Of a stretch of DNA of 64,000 bases, positions 1-12,800 are shown in pieces. The stretch is from the NCBI GenBank assembly GCA_905147135.1, contig LR990060.1, positions 13,904,001 to 13,968,000 on the forward strand. Reading direction: 5' to 3'. The translations under genes and the position numbers were made by a program. The notes beneath the pieces are model-generated. The model searched no databases and had not been told where the DNA came from. It saw only the letters and a list, made by a program, of their open reading frames with translations. The stretch comes from Blastobasis lacticolella. Lineage: Eukaryota > Arthropoda > Insecta > Lepidoptera > Blastobasidae. Positions within the stretch are counted from its first letter, which is position 1; the number at the start of each line of letters is the position of its first letter.

Positions 1-852
1 CGGAGGTCCGACTTTGAATATCACTATGAACCGCGTCGGAGACTCGATTACAGAGCTGAATCGACTCGTTACGATAGCCGGTACGACAGGGCCCAACGAC
101 GCGAGCACTACGAACGACCAAAAAGGAAAAACGGATACGTTTACGAAGACATTTACTCCGATTTTGACGAGGCACAAGGTCGGCTCTCCGTCTTCAGACC
201 AATCAGGCCCGAGTACCTCAACCTACCCACGACGTACGACACGAAATACAATTCCTTACCAAGAAACTATTACTACTATGAGGAGAGGAGCGGTCGTAGA
301 TACAAAAAGGATTACTACGATTTTAGAATCGAAAGCGAGAGGTCCGCTTCTCGGCCGCGGGAGTCTTATGAGAGACGCGAGGTTAGAGCCTCGACAGCGG
401 AGTACGAAAGAAGACCTATTGCAAACACAGAGAGGATAAACAGAGAAGCTAAGCCGAATACTCCAAAAAACGTGGCCGTATGCAAGCCTTTGAGGCTGTC
501 GGAGAAGAACGCAAAGTACTGGACGACAGACATGCCCGAGAAGAAACAAAGGAAGCACGAGGAGCCGAAGAAAAACGTGAAGTTTTCGGAAGTCTCCGGG
601 TGCAGTCGGAAGATGGTGGTAGACGACCCAATAGTAGGGAAGAAGGTGGTGCCGGTGAGGGAGCTGGAAGTGTCTTTAGACCAGATGATACAGAACGGTT
701 ACTTCGAGAAACATAACATTCCCATAGCGAAGGCGTTGGATCGAGCTACCAACGGAAAGGAAGAGATAGCGAGTGTGCCAAACGGGAAGTGCTTATCGGA
801 CTCGGTCGTGGCTGCGAAACAACCGCTGCGCAGAACTAGACATTTACCCCAG
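1..852 (+). CDS. Exon with long charged N-terminal domain, probably first visible exon of the sugar transporter
   Basis: Frame 1 is open from base 1 to 852 and then meets a strong donor, CAG|GTGAGT at 853. It starts before the window. The 284 residues are rich in Tyr, Arg, Lys and Glu (clusters such as NYYYYEE and RRYKKDYYDF), with no membrane segment and no domain I recognise, so probably a disordered cytoplasmic tail. The last third is less biased and ends RRTRHLPQ. The phase-0 end fits the phase-0 exon at 23718. Some insect Tret1 isoforms carry long cytoplasmic N-termini, which makes the fusion plausible. The alternative is an unrelated gene whose next exon was missed in the 22.9 kb that follows. 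Confidence 0.72.
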
Positions 853-3800
853 GTGAGTCTAGATTGTTTCTAACGATAGCGTGATTGGTGCTGTGTGATT
901 TTGACTCCTATGCTGTATGTTGCTAAGTTGTTCTTAACTATAGGACACAGCGCATGGATTGATAACTCAGCAATTTTCATTTTGGGTTGATTTGGCTCAA
1001 AGATAATCATAAAGGCAATCATAAACTATAAACTTTCGTAACGAAATGCACTTTAGTAAGCTAATTATTAATCAATAGTTAGTATGTTAAAATATAAATT
1101 GATCATAATCATTTTCCGAGCCGTCAATCCCGGCCTCTGTCAGAGTCCGCTTTCCTACTTTTTCTTCTTGACTCTAAACTACAACTTGATATTAGATAAT
1201 CAATACTATGATTACGGTTAGTAATCATCCAAAAGCAATTTAAAAATCTTACACCAAAGAGAAACCACATAAAACATTTTTATACCCAATGGACTCCGGA
1301 ATGTCTGGACACACATAACTGCGAATCTTACATCTTTCTTCCTTTCGACTTCAAACGAATCCGCAGTATTGCCATTCGAAGCCCGTGAAACTATAAAAAT
1401 ACATACTTACAAAAAAAAGGCCTGCGTCAAGCCTGTTTCCCGTAGGGATAGGCAGATACCACATCGTTCCACTACGATCTACTACGATCGTCATAGATGA
1501 TCTCTATCGCTGCTTCCACATTCATTAACCTTTCCATACATTAACTTCGATTTAAGGCACTTTTGACCTGACGTTTCTTTAATCGATTCGTTCGTCATAC
1601 GTACAGTCGCGCTCATAAGAACATGACTACTTTCTACATTCTATTAAACCTTTTAACACATGCACGGGAATATGAATTTTAAAGAGGTAATACACTTCCC
1701 CTACGTTTCCCCTTCCGACCATTCCATTCACTCCTGCAACTACCCTCATACTACACAGGAAAAACGGTCATAACTTCGATAAACTAAGTAATCACCCTAT
1801 ACCAACTAATACTGTGTATCACATCACAGCCCATAACAGTCCACTGCAGGACTTAGAGCCTCTCCCACTAAAAGAGGACGTTATTGCCATAATCTCTATA
1901 TTTCAGTGTTCCTTTGGACTATGACATGGGATCGTTCAAGAGGTATATTAGAGGTCTCTTCGGAGGCGGGCAACGCATTGGTAACTCCCCTGGTGTTGCG
2001 GATGTCCATAGGCGGCGGTGACCACGCACCATCAGGTGGCCCGCTTGCCTGTTTGTCTGCCGTATAACATTAAATAAAAATAAAAAATTGGCAACCCTCC
2101 TGCTAATTTTTTTTTGTTTTTTATATAACAATGGAAAACGCGGCTGCCGATTTTCCAGCCTACGGAGGCTCCAGATTTTTGCCTCAAAAACATTAGTCGC
2201 CTTGTACGACACCCACGAGTGCAAAGGGTTGGTGCTATTCTACTCTGCCGGACACCACACGGCCAACTACACTCAAGAAAAGACGTCATAACTTCCATAA
2301 ACCAAGTAATCACCCTGTACCAACCAATACAATATGTATTCGCATATTTCATGTTAGACTGGGCCCAGACTGCGTAGGTTTTAACGTAGAAAGGTTTCTC
2401 GGAATGTTTATGATCCAATTACAGGAACGGAAGCTTTGTCGTGACATATAGCTTGCAGCCCACATCTTGTTTGCCAATCGATATTTGTATTGGCAAAATG
2501 TTTGGTTTCTATAGATTATAGTAGCGAAGAATATTGATACTGAGTAGTAGCAGAAATACTTAATTATGATGAAGTCGTTTTCTTTCATAAAAGCAACAAT
2601 TTTTTTTTTATTATTCCGGAGAACATCCAGAGACATAGTTAATATATAATACTTAAATGCCTATTTTATAAACTGCTGCACCTATTTTAAGAAACAAAAC
2701 TTAAAACAAAATCCAAATCTGATATACGATGAAACAGATATACACCGAATTCAGAAACATGTATGAGGTTACGTAGCGAGCGCGGCCGCACACGATTCCA
2801 ACTGACAATACTGAGTGGCGATCGGCATTGCGCGTCCGTCAAAATGAACGAAATTGACTCACCATTGACGACCTGAGGGCCTATCGGCTATCTCAGTGGA
2901 CAACTGAATTTGACATAAAAAAATCTGACACTACTCTAATTTGGTAGACGCTATTGCCAGTTTTCAACGTAGATGACGTGGTGTAGAATCATCTAGTGTC
3001 AAATACAGCTGTCAACTGAGTTAGCCAATAGCCCCGCTGAGTGGTTCAGTGGTCAACATGCCACGGTCTGCCACGCAAGAGGTCCCGGGTTCGATTCCCG
3101 GCCGGGCAGAAATTGAAATGATGAATTTTAATTTCTGTTACGGGTCTGGGTGTTCTATGTATAATAAGTATGTTTTTAAAAGTATATAAGTAGTTTATCA
3201 GTTATCTATCACCCATAACACAAGCTTTGCTTACTTTGGGGCTAGATGGCGTTGTGTGAATTTGTAAAAAAAATAAATAAAAAAATAAAATAAAAATTGT
3301 ACATTTACTTAGCAAACGAGCACTGTGAGAATGCATAGTTGCGCTAATTCATTTGTATAAGTATTGTTTGTACATACGGGTGTAACAGAACCTCGAAAAA
3401 GCGCCTAAATAACATTTAGGCGCACTTTCCATAACTACTAAACCGATTTTCATGAAACATAGTTAAAAACATTTCGATTAAACCGTCTCCCAAGAAACCG
3501 GTCAAACAGCTAGGAAGATAGGCAGACATACTGGTACACAGGTATAATTCCATGCTTTATTCTTTACCAGTAGACCCGGTGCGACTTCGTTCGCATACAC
3601 CTTCTTTACCCCTGCCTACCCTTTTTTATTGCTTACAAACCTTCCTCTTCAATCACTCTGTCTATTGTTAAAAACCGCTTTAAAATCCGTTGCGTAGTTT
3701 AAAAGGTCTAAGCGTACATAGATACATACACAGGGACAGACAGCAGGAAGCGACTTTGTTTTATACTATGTATAGAAGCTGAAACTCTAAACTTCTCTAT

Positions 3801-6800
3801 ACCTATACCCTAAAACCTTCCCAGACCGTAAGCGACTGTGGTCCAACCAACTACAGAAAAGGAAATGAAGTGTGGTAGGAAGTCGCCGCAAGAACGATAT
3901 GTCCCTGTAGCCGCGGTAATTTCCCGTCAGGGCGGGCGTTTTGCGGGCGTGACGGGAGTTAAGAACGATTAGAGGGCAGCCATGTTTTGTACTATATTAG
4001 TTGAAAACCGATGCTCTTACGGTGAGGGAAAACATCGTGACGAAAACTGCACATTTAGGCGACTGAATGTATAACTATGATCCAATATGGTCAGGTTCCC
4101 CTGGTAGCAGGGTCACGGAGATCAGATGGAAGTCGCTCTACTGTAATTACCAGCAGATCTGTCAATTTCTGGATTATGGATAAGAGAACCACTGGTCCTC
4201 GTGTGCGAGAGCACAACCGGGACATTAAGGCCAAGATTATTTTTTTACAGGGCATCTGTGTTTTAGTTTAGGCATACGCTCTACCGGAATTCAAATCCAC
4301 GTCAGCTACATTGAGTTAAGCTCTAGTATTATCCAGTTGTTATCGAATTTCGCATCAAATCGCCCGAAGCTTTTCCCTTGAAACTGACAGTCTCATGATT
4401 TGCAGATAATTAATAGCTTGCCACCAGCAGGCGTTGGATTAATCATGGCAGTGTAGCGGTCCACTTTACGACCTTTAACGGACTAAGTAGGGCCTTCAAT
4501 TAGAGCTAATCAGCCTAGTAAACACTAACAGTGGAGGCAAAACACCACGTTGCGGAATCTTTTTTTATATATTTGGACTAGCCAGGCATTTGACCGCCAT
4601 CTCACCTTGTGGTAAGAGACGACGCAGCCGACGATGAAGCATGCCTGTCTAGGAACGGCCTATTCACTCTAGCCTTGACGGCGTCTAAATTATAATTATC
4701 AGGGAACACGCGGATAATGCGTTCCATTGCTTGGCCGTACGCATTATAAAAGTTGAACTAAAGCGGCTCGTGTGGAAGATCCACTACATAAAGATGGAGT
4801 CACACCGCAATACGATGCGGTGACGCAACTTCAACGCAAGGGTATCGTACAAGAAGACAACGACCATCTGTATGTAAAGTAAAGATCGCAGGTACCAGCT
4901 GGATGCGGAAGGCATAGGACCGGCCTTTATGGATATCAATGCCTAGGCGTCTTTCGGCTGATATGATGATGATGATGACGATCTGTATCTAATTAATCAT
5001 GCCAGTGTAGCGGTCCACTTTACGACCTTAAACGGACTAAGTAGAGCGTCATAGAGCCTTCAATTAGAGCTAATCAGCCAAGTGAACACTAACAGTAAGG
5101 CCACAACACCGCGTTGCGGCGTCGCACCGCCATACAAAGCGGTGACGTAAGCAAAAAATTTTAATAAATAATTAATAATTAATAATTTAATAGTCGTTTC
5201 TTCTTGTACGGTTTCTAGTGAGTCATTTCCCAAAGGATAGGATGTTCCTTAATTATAGTGATATTATTCTGAAATGTGGTGTGTGGTGCCGCCACCTCAA
5301 AGAATAGCACCACCCCATCTCTTCCCGTGGGTGTCGTAAGAGGCGACTAAGGGACAAATCCGAAAGGTGGGCAGCAGCATCTTTCTGGGTAGATTTACAT
5401 CAATTGCACTGCGATCTCCAACCCGCCTGCCAAGCGTGGAGATTATGGCAATGCCCTCCCCTTTCGTGGGTGAGGCCCGAAGTCCTGCAGTGGACTGTTA
5501 TGGGCTGTGATGATGATATTCTGAATTACGTGCCAGTTCAAAGTGTAGATATTGACTGAAAGGTAGCGTGTCGTCGCAACGCAGATTGTTACTATGCTGT
5601 GTGCTACAACGCATCGGGATATTGACAGAAGAGGCACTGCCGAATAGGTTTTCCCTCACGAATTGTGCTGATTAGATGGCAGTCACCGCTAGTAAAAAGC
5701 CAAAACACCACAAATTTGTATGGACTTGTGTTCACAACTGGTTTCGTACACGATCGAAATCAGTTACGAAGCCGCGACTTCGTACGCGTCCGAAGGATCC
5801 CAAACCGCTTCATTCCACAACAGAACATGGCTGTATCGATCTTCGAAACGGTGAATACACACAATTTATGCCGCAGTCCTCACTCGGAGACGGGGGAAAT
5901 AATTACCGTCATTAGAGCAATCTGTGCTCGTAATGGCCTGAGTGATGCCTGAGCTGAGTCCATAACATAGTTACTGCGCGGTCATATTCCTTGCCTATCA
6001 ATTTGTTTTTGCGGGTATACGCGTACGATGCATGAGCATAAGTGTATAACCACCTTAAAATCAATGTCATAGTCAAATACTTTTTATTCTATTTGGGTTA
6101 ACGAAACTCTTATGACTTTTATTAAGACTCATATTCCTTGACACTACAGTGCAGTTGTTAAACGGTTTTTACAGTTTTCATGAATTAAATTTTTACTAAT
6201 TATATAAAAAATATTCTGGGATTAAAGGACGTTGGCGAGTCCTTTGGGCATAAGTGACAACTAATGCTCCCTTCATTTAGCAAACTGATTTTGGCTAAAG
6301 ATGTAAATGTGAATGTTGCTGTAGCGGCAAATAAAAATTATCATATTGTACGCCGACTGAAGAAGAAGTTCTATAACTGCGTGACAGTTACATAATGGTT
6401 TCAGCAACATTATTGTATACGTGACAGTTTACAATAATGGTTGCTGAAAATAAGCGACAATTTCGACCCTTGTGTTTCGACATATGTAATGTTTCTCTTT
6501 GTTGTTGACAATGTTGTTTTTGTTGGATTATTTTAAACTTTGTTTATTTTCAACGTGTCGAGGTGTATTGTTGTTAATCTTTTTCTTATTCATAATTTGT
6601 ATGTCACATTATACATCACTTCCAAAAGTTCATTGACCGAATTTTCTTTACAGAATTCAATTATAGCGCGTACTCAAAATCCCCGTAGGTATTCCGACCC
6701 GTGGGAATGTTTTGCAAAATGGATATTGATGAAGAACAGAGGCCATTAGGGGGATAAACAGCTGGCTTTCCCATTTGTATCCATTAGTCCTGGGGATGGA

Positions 6801-9800
6801 CGCAGATTTTTATTAAAGCTCCGTTACGCAATTTCGGGCAGAAAGGTTGGGTTGTTCTGTTATTTTTAACCACAACCGGTGAAGGTTGGACGTGTGTAAT
6901 GTGTGACATTAGGCTCTCGAACGGTTGCACCGATTACGATGCGGGTTGCTTTATTTGATAGCTTGTTTAATCGCTGGTTCTTAGCTTCGTTTTATGAAAA
7001 TCGATTCAATAGTTTGGGATTTATTTGATTATACGTGTACATGGCAGTGACCGCGTGGTGTCCGGCAGAATAAAATAGCACCAACCCCTTACACACGTGG
7101 GTGTCGTACAAGGCGATGTTTTTGAGGCAAACGATCTAAGAGTCTTCGTAGATTGGAAAATGGGCAGTTTTCTATTATTATCGTTATAACATTGAGATCT
7201 TTTTTTTTTTTTTTAATTGTATTAGGATTACGTTAATTAATCTCTTTTCAAAAGTCAAAAATCTAACGGAAAACAAAGGGAAGTTAAGCGAGCTCATCCA
7301 GGTAGGGGGCGATCTTCAAGCCAAGCGTGCAGATTATGGCAATAACCTCCCCAATGGGCTGTATGGGCCGTGATGATGATGTTGATGCTTGGTGGTTAGA
7401 TTACTTATTAGAGGGATTATTACAGCCGCAATAAGGAAAGCTTTGAGTGAGAATGAGAACTAATAGCAGGAGAGGAGGGTGGGGGGAGGCTAGAAAACAT
7501 CATGGTTACTTAACTACAGATCAGTAGATTCATTTTTTATATGGTTACACTAGCCTGGCATTTGACCGCCATCTCACCTGGTGGTAAGTGACGATGCGGC
7601 TGATGATGGGGTAAAGTAAAGTAAAGTAAAAACTCTTTATTGCACACACAAAAGTAAAAGATACATAAGAGAAACATATAACAATTTATATGCGCGCAAA
7701 GGCGGCCTGCCTGTCTAGGAGCAGTCTATTCGCTCTAGCCTTGAAGGCGTCTAGATTATAATGATCAGGGAACACACTCCACCACTGAAGGCAACGCGTT
7801 CCATTCCTTTGCCGTACGCATTGTAAAGGCTGAAATAAAGCGACTCGTGCGGATAGCTGGAACAGCCTCGACATCGAAACGTATCATGGTTATAAATAAT
7901 TTGACATGATTTATAATAGTTTTCTCTCTTTTCTAATTATTCGATTCAATTTCACATTTATAATTTCCTGTGACATTAAATCATTTATTTCAATGAAATT
8001 TTCCGACCCAATTGTAATTTTTAAGTTAGAATTTTAGATTCAATGTTATTTGTTCATTTTTAATTTTTTGTGACATGGTTTAATTATCATTATTTTAATA
8101 TTATCTTAATGTAATAAGTATCATAATCATATCTTGACATATTAGGAATAGTAGATCAATTATGGATATACGCCTGAAAAGGTAGGAATTTGGTGGGAAA
8201 GAAGCTACTGCATATCGAACTGCAAAATCACGTAACCCAAACACCAAATTCAATAAAAAATAATATTAACAGACTAATACTGGAATACTGGAAGCCTTGG
8301 CCTATTCTAGTCTTGTAAAGTGTTGCCGCAATGACCATACTTGGCAGCCCCTACTGGAAAATAAGTAGCTCAGCCAAAACTATATAGGCTGTAAGGCCCA
8401 CGCTGTGCAGGCACTTTAATATAGTTTGTCTACTTCTAACATATTAGTCCTTTAAATATGAAACTATCGTTTTGTATGGAGGTAATGACCAGAGCTGTAA
8501 TTTTCATACAAGCAAAGGATATCATTCATTTTGGACCAAAACGCTGAAAATGGCGACCGGAAAAAAATATCGCGATTTCCAGATACAATTCCTAACATTT
8601 TTTACTATGACGCCTAACCTGTATTCCCACCACTATAACTACGTATGTACCTACCCTTGGGCAGTACTAAATAACGTTATTATAATTGCCTATAAGAACC
8701 GAACTATTGGGCGTACAGACTTGACGTCATTGTAAAAAAATTAGGATGCGCTCTATCGGAAAATAGTTTTGTAGTTATTTATCCAAAAATGTATGAAACG
8801 TGAATTATGCTTTTTTCCGTTTCTTAAAAAAGGCTACTCTTTGTATGTATAATCAGACAACATTAAGCTAACTTATTTTAATTTGTTGTATATTTTTCTA
8901 CCTAGTTTTTCTACATAATCTGGTTTGTTTTATAACATAGTTTTAGTTAAGCTACAATCAATGATTCAATGAATATAAAACTATTAAGGAAAAAATTAAC
9001 TTACTAAAATTACATTTTTAATAACTGCCTATAGGTACCTACTTATGTCATAAAATTTTCAAAGACGTTTATATACTTTACAAGTTATTTTTTATTGGTT
9101 TCAAATAACGCAGCAATTAGGCATACTCTATTATCTTTACAAGGCCGAAAGCTTAAATATATACCCTAGCTTACACCCGTATTCAGTTACATTACTGAGA
9201 GAGATATTTAATGTCCTAATCAATAAAGAAATTTTGAGTTTGAGTTTGTGAGACCGTGGTTGGCACTATGCGTCCGTCAATAGGAACGCATACCTAAAAA
9301 TTTACCACTAAAACCAGCGTCACGGCGACTGTCGTGGCATATGCTGAGTGTGGCCCCATTGCACTTTCCACATGGCACAGGTAACGAGATTAGAGTGTAT
9401 CTTTTTTCTGTCGATTTATGTTTCTGTCGTTGTTTTATTTTTATGAATAATTTTGATTATTGTGCCGTGTGTCTGAGTGGAATTAACGTGTTTTACTTAC
9501 ATACTTAACCTGTCACGTCCCAGCGACACATCAGTGGGTCGCGAGAACAATTGATAACAATAGATTAGCGGATACGCGTGTTGCGCGGGATCGCAACCGG
9601 GATATAGCGCCGAGATGATGATGATGAGATTAGCGGTTAAATAAAAAAAATCATCTTAACGTTGGCTTGGCCAGAGAGAGATGAAGAAGAAGAATCATCT
9701 TGGCGTTAATATCCCGGTTGTGCTCTCGAACACTTGGGCCTGGCGTCCGCCTTGACCATGCTCCAGGATTTGGCGATCAGGTAAATACAGTGGAGCAACT

Positions 9801-12800
9801 ACCATCTGACCTCCGTGACCTGCCACCAGGGCACTACTTACTTAATGGAGCCGTATTGAAAGCAGTGCACTCACATATCAAAGAACCGTTGACAGCTGTG
9901 AGAACGCATAGTAACGCAACTTTCCTTTTTTTTATACCACAAAGGTGGCAAACAAGCTTACGGCCTGATGGTAAGCAGTCACCGCAGCCTATGGACGTTT
10001 GCAGTACCAGGCAAGCAGCGATGTAAGGCACCCAATTGATACATAGCATCGTTCATTAGTTGAACAGCTGTTTCGAGTCGACGGAATCATGTTTTGGCAC
10101 TGGAGCCCGAATCGATACCGAACTACGGAGCAATGCAGATAAAGCTACTGCAGTAGGCAGCTACCTTTAGTTTACGATGCCAAGGATTATTGTTGATAGC
10201 ACGATTGCGTAATAATGATTGATATACCTACCAACATTGTGAAGATGAAAGCAAGTTACAGGTTACAGATCAGGTGGTAGGACTCGCGAACTCACAGAGC
10301 TCGTTGTGGTGATACTTTCAATTCACAGAAAATACTTTAAAATAAATTTTCCTTTTTTAAGATTTAACGGCCTGGAATCTAAGTCAATTCAAAATAAGAT
10401 CTGGAGCCAAATCTTATTTTGAATTATCTTTCTTCATTGTTTTCTCTGCAAATAACTGAATAATGATAGTGAAAATGTGGACCGCAAATGGTTCTTTGCT
10501 AAGTGGTCAATGATTGGTAAATTTTAGTTGCTCTGCACGGCTAGGACAAGTGTGTCAGCCGCGAGTCAGCCTTTGTTTCTTTCTCAATACAAAGATAACA
10601 GGCGTAGCAGTATCTTACTTATAGTATTGACGACCTGAGTGGTTCAATGGTCAACATGCCGGTCTGCCACGCAAGAGGTCCCGGGTTCGATTCCCGGCCG
10701 GCAGAAATTGAAATGATGAATTTTAATTTCTGTTACGGGTCTGTGTGTTCTATGTATAATAAGTATGTATTTAAAAGTATTTAAGTAGTATATCAGTTAT
10801 CTAGCACCCATAGCACAAGCTTTGCTTAGTTTGGGGCTAGATGGCGCTGTGTGAATTTGTCCACGAATATTTATTTATTTATTTATCTATGTCGCACTTA
10901 TATTTTAAAAGGAAACGCTTCTAGGCTTACGAAAACAAACATCGCAGCCACCCATATTGTAGAGTGAAGATAATATGGCGGGGAATTCAAACAAAAAGCG
11001 TAGCAAACTAATATGAGAGGGATCGACGTCAAGGCCTCCAAATTCCGGACCGTGTTCCATACTAGGTATTCCGGACTGTTCCACATTTGACACGTTAGGG
11101 ATGTTCCAACAGAATGTTGTTATTAATCTCCTTGGCTCTCGTCGACTGTCGAACTTCATGACTGTCAAACTTTCACTTAAATATCACACAATTTTAGAAC
11201 ACCTACCTACTAATATTAAGATGAATTTAATAAGTAGAAGCATGTGTACCATTTTAATTATAATTTTAATTTGTTATTTATTTATTGTACGTTCGAAATG
11301 GACATGCTGTTCGAACTATTACTATGTATGAGAGCTACATACCTGTAGACACACAGTACAACAATAAATAATTCCTAATTTCTTAAAACTGGTTCTTTGT
11401 TAGGCAGGAAAGAGATTTAAAACTTGTATTATTTAAACTAGGCTTATACCTTGCGATGAAAACCTCCCGATAAGGTTTATCTTTATATATACTCAAACAC
11501 TTTCTAAACTACTGAACCAATTTTAAATAAACAAAGCCAAGAACCATGTCGAGTAAACTGGCTTTCAAACCTCATACAACACACCTCCACATATACACAG
11601 ATTTACTGCTCTTTTTTTTATGTCATAAAGTAGGCAAACAGGCAAGCGGGCCACCTGCTGGAAAGTGTTCACCACTGCCTATAGACATTAGCAACATCAA
11701 GAGTATCGCCAATGCGTTGCCCACCTCTATAACACGTTGCTCTGGCAGCAAAAAGACAAATGCCCCTCCACTGCCAAAGCCTCGGTTCCCCAAACCCCAC
11801 CCAATGGAGCACTGGAAACCTTACTCACCGGTAGAAACACAACACCATTAAATGCAGCATTATAATAATATGTGTGATTCGGATGTGGAATGAGCTCCCA
11901 GCCACAGTGTTTCCTTTGGACTATGACATGGGATCGTTCGAGAGGTATATTAGAGGTCTCTTCAGAGGCGGGCAACGCATTGGTGACTCCCCTGGTGTTG
12001 CTGATGTGCATAGGCGGCGGAGACCACTTTCCATCAGGTGGCCCGCTTGCCTGTTTGTCTGCCGGATAACATAAAAAAATGTCCAGCAGAGATGTCTAGT
12101 ATAGATAACATTTATATTCAGAAACGTTATTATGAGGTGAGTCCATGTTTTCCTTTGTAACCTTGGCTGTACTCTTCAGGGTTCAGTGGGAAATAAATTT
12201 TAATTGCTGTACCCTTGCCAAATTAAACGAACAGGGTTATTAAGTAAAATCCTATTAAATGTAATAGGTAGGGCAATTTCAGAATATAGCTCATTAACGT
12301 TAAGTACCTGGTACAAATTAGATTATAAACAATATTTAACGTAATTTATTCGTATAGCGGTTAGAATTTATTTTCCGTAGTGAAAGCGAAGCGAAGATCA
12401 GCGAAGGGTACACGGGAAGGCTAAGGGTCTCACGAACGCACAGGGTTTCAGTTGCTTAAGGCACTCCTGTAGTCTCTGCCTCTATGGGATACGGGTGTGA
12501 GTGTGTATGTATGTATATATTTCTATACCACCAAGGTGGCAAACAAGCTTACGGCCTGCCTGATGGTAAGCAGTCACCGCAGCCTATGGACGTTTGCAAT
12601 ACCAGGGGCATCACCCACGCGTTGCCGATCCGCATATTTTTGTGATAAATAACAAGATGTCGATTTTCATGATTTTTATTTATGTAATACCGCAGAAAAC
12701 AGGCATGCGAGCCTGATGGAAAGTGGTCACCGCCGCCTATGGACATCAGCAACACCAGGGGCGCTACCAATGCGTTGCCTACCTCTAAGGAGACCTCTAA

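Larger units (their letters stand above)
4431..5215 (+). repeat. Two direct copies of a repeat with family F and E pieces between
   Basis: Copy 1 (4439-4559, resuming 4796-4826) and copy 2 (4991-5153) share AGTGTAGCGGTCCACTTTAC, CTTCAATTAGAGCTAATCAG and a later GCGGTGACG block. Copy 1 is interrupted at about 4560-4795 by a reverse-strand family F LINE end. Copy 1 is followed at 4846-4864 by CGTACAAGAAGACAACGAC, whose near reverse complement follows copy 2 at 5193-5210, suggesting the flank was inverted. Element type unknown. Confidence 0.6.

Noticed and set aside
14..439. 141-codon ORF starting at 14 and the reverse ORF 256-558
   Set aside because: They overlap the frame-1 exon, which is open across 1-852 and ends at a strong donor. 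They are shadows.
3038..3110. tRNA gene (A-box and perfect B-box)
   Set aside because: The same head recurs at 10629, 13007, 20609 and 31888 with a fixed 170-180 bp body and tail and target duplications. It is the head of SINE-A; no tRNA cloverleaf with anticodon arm is evident.
7686..7874. Reverse ORF as a small gene
   Set aside because: It carries [16 protein letters not shown], the C-terminus of a LINE protein. It is part of family F.
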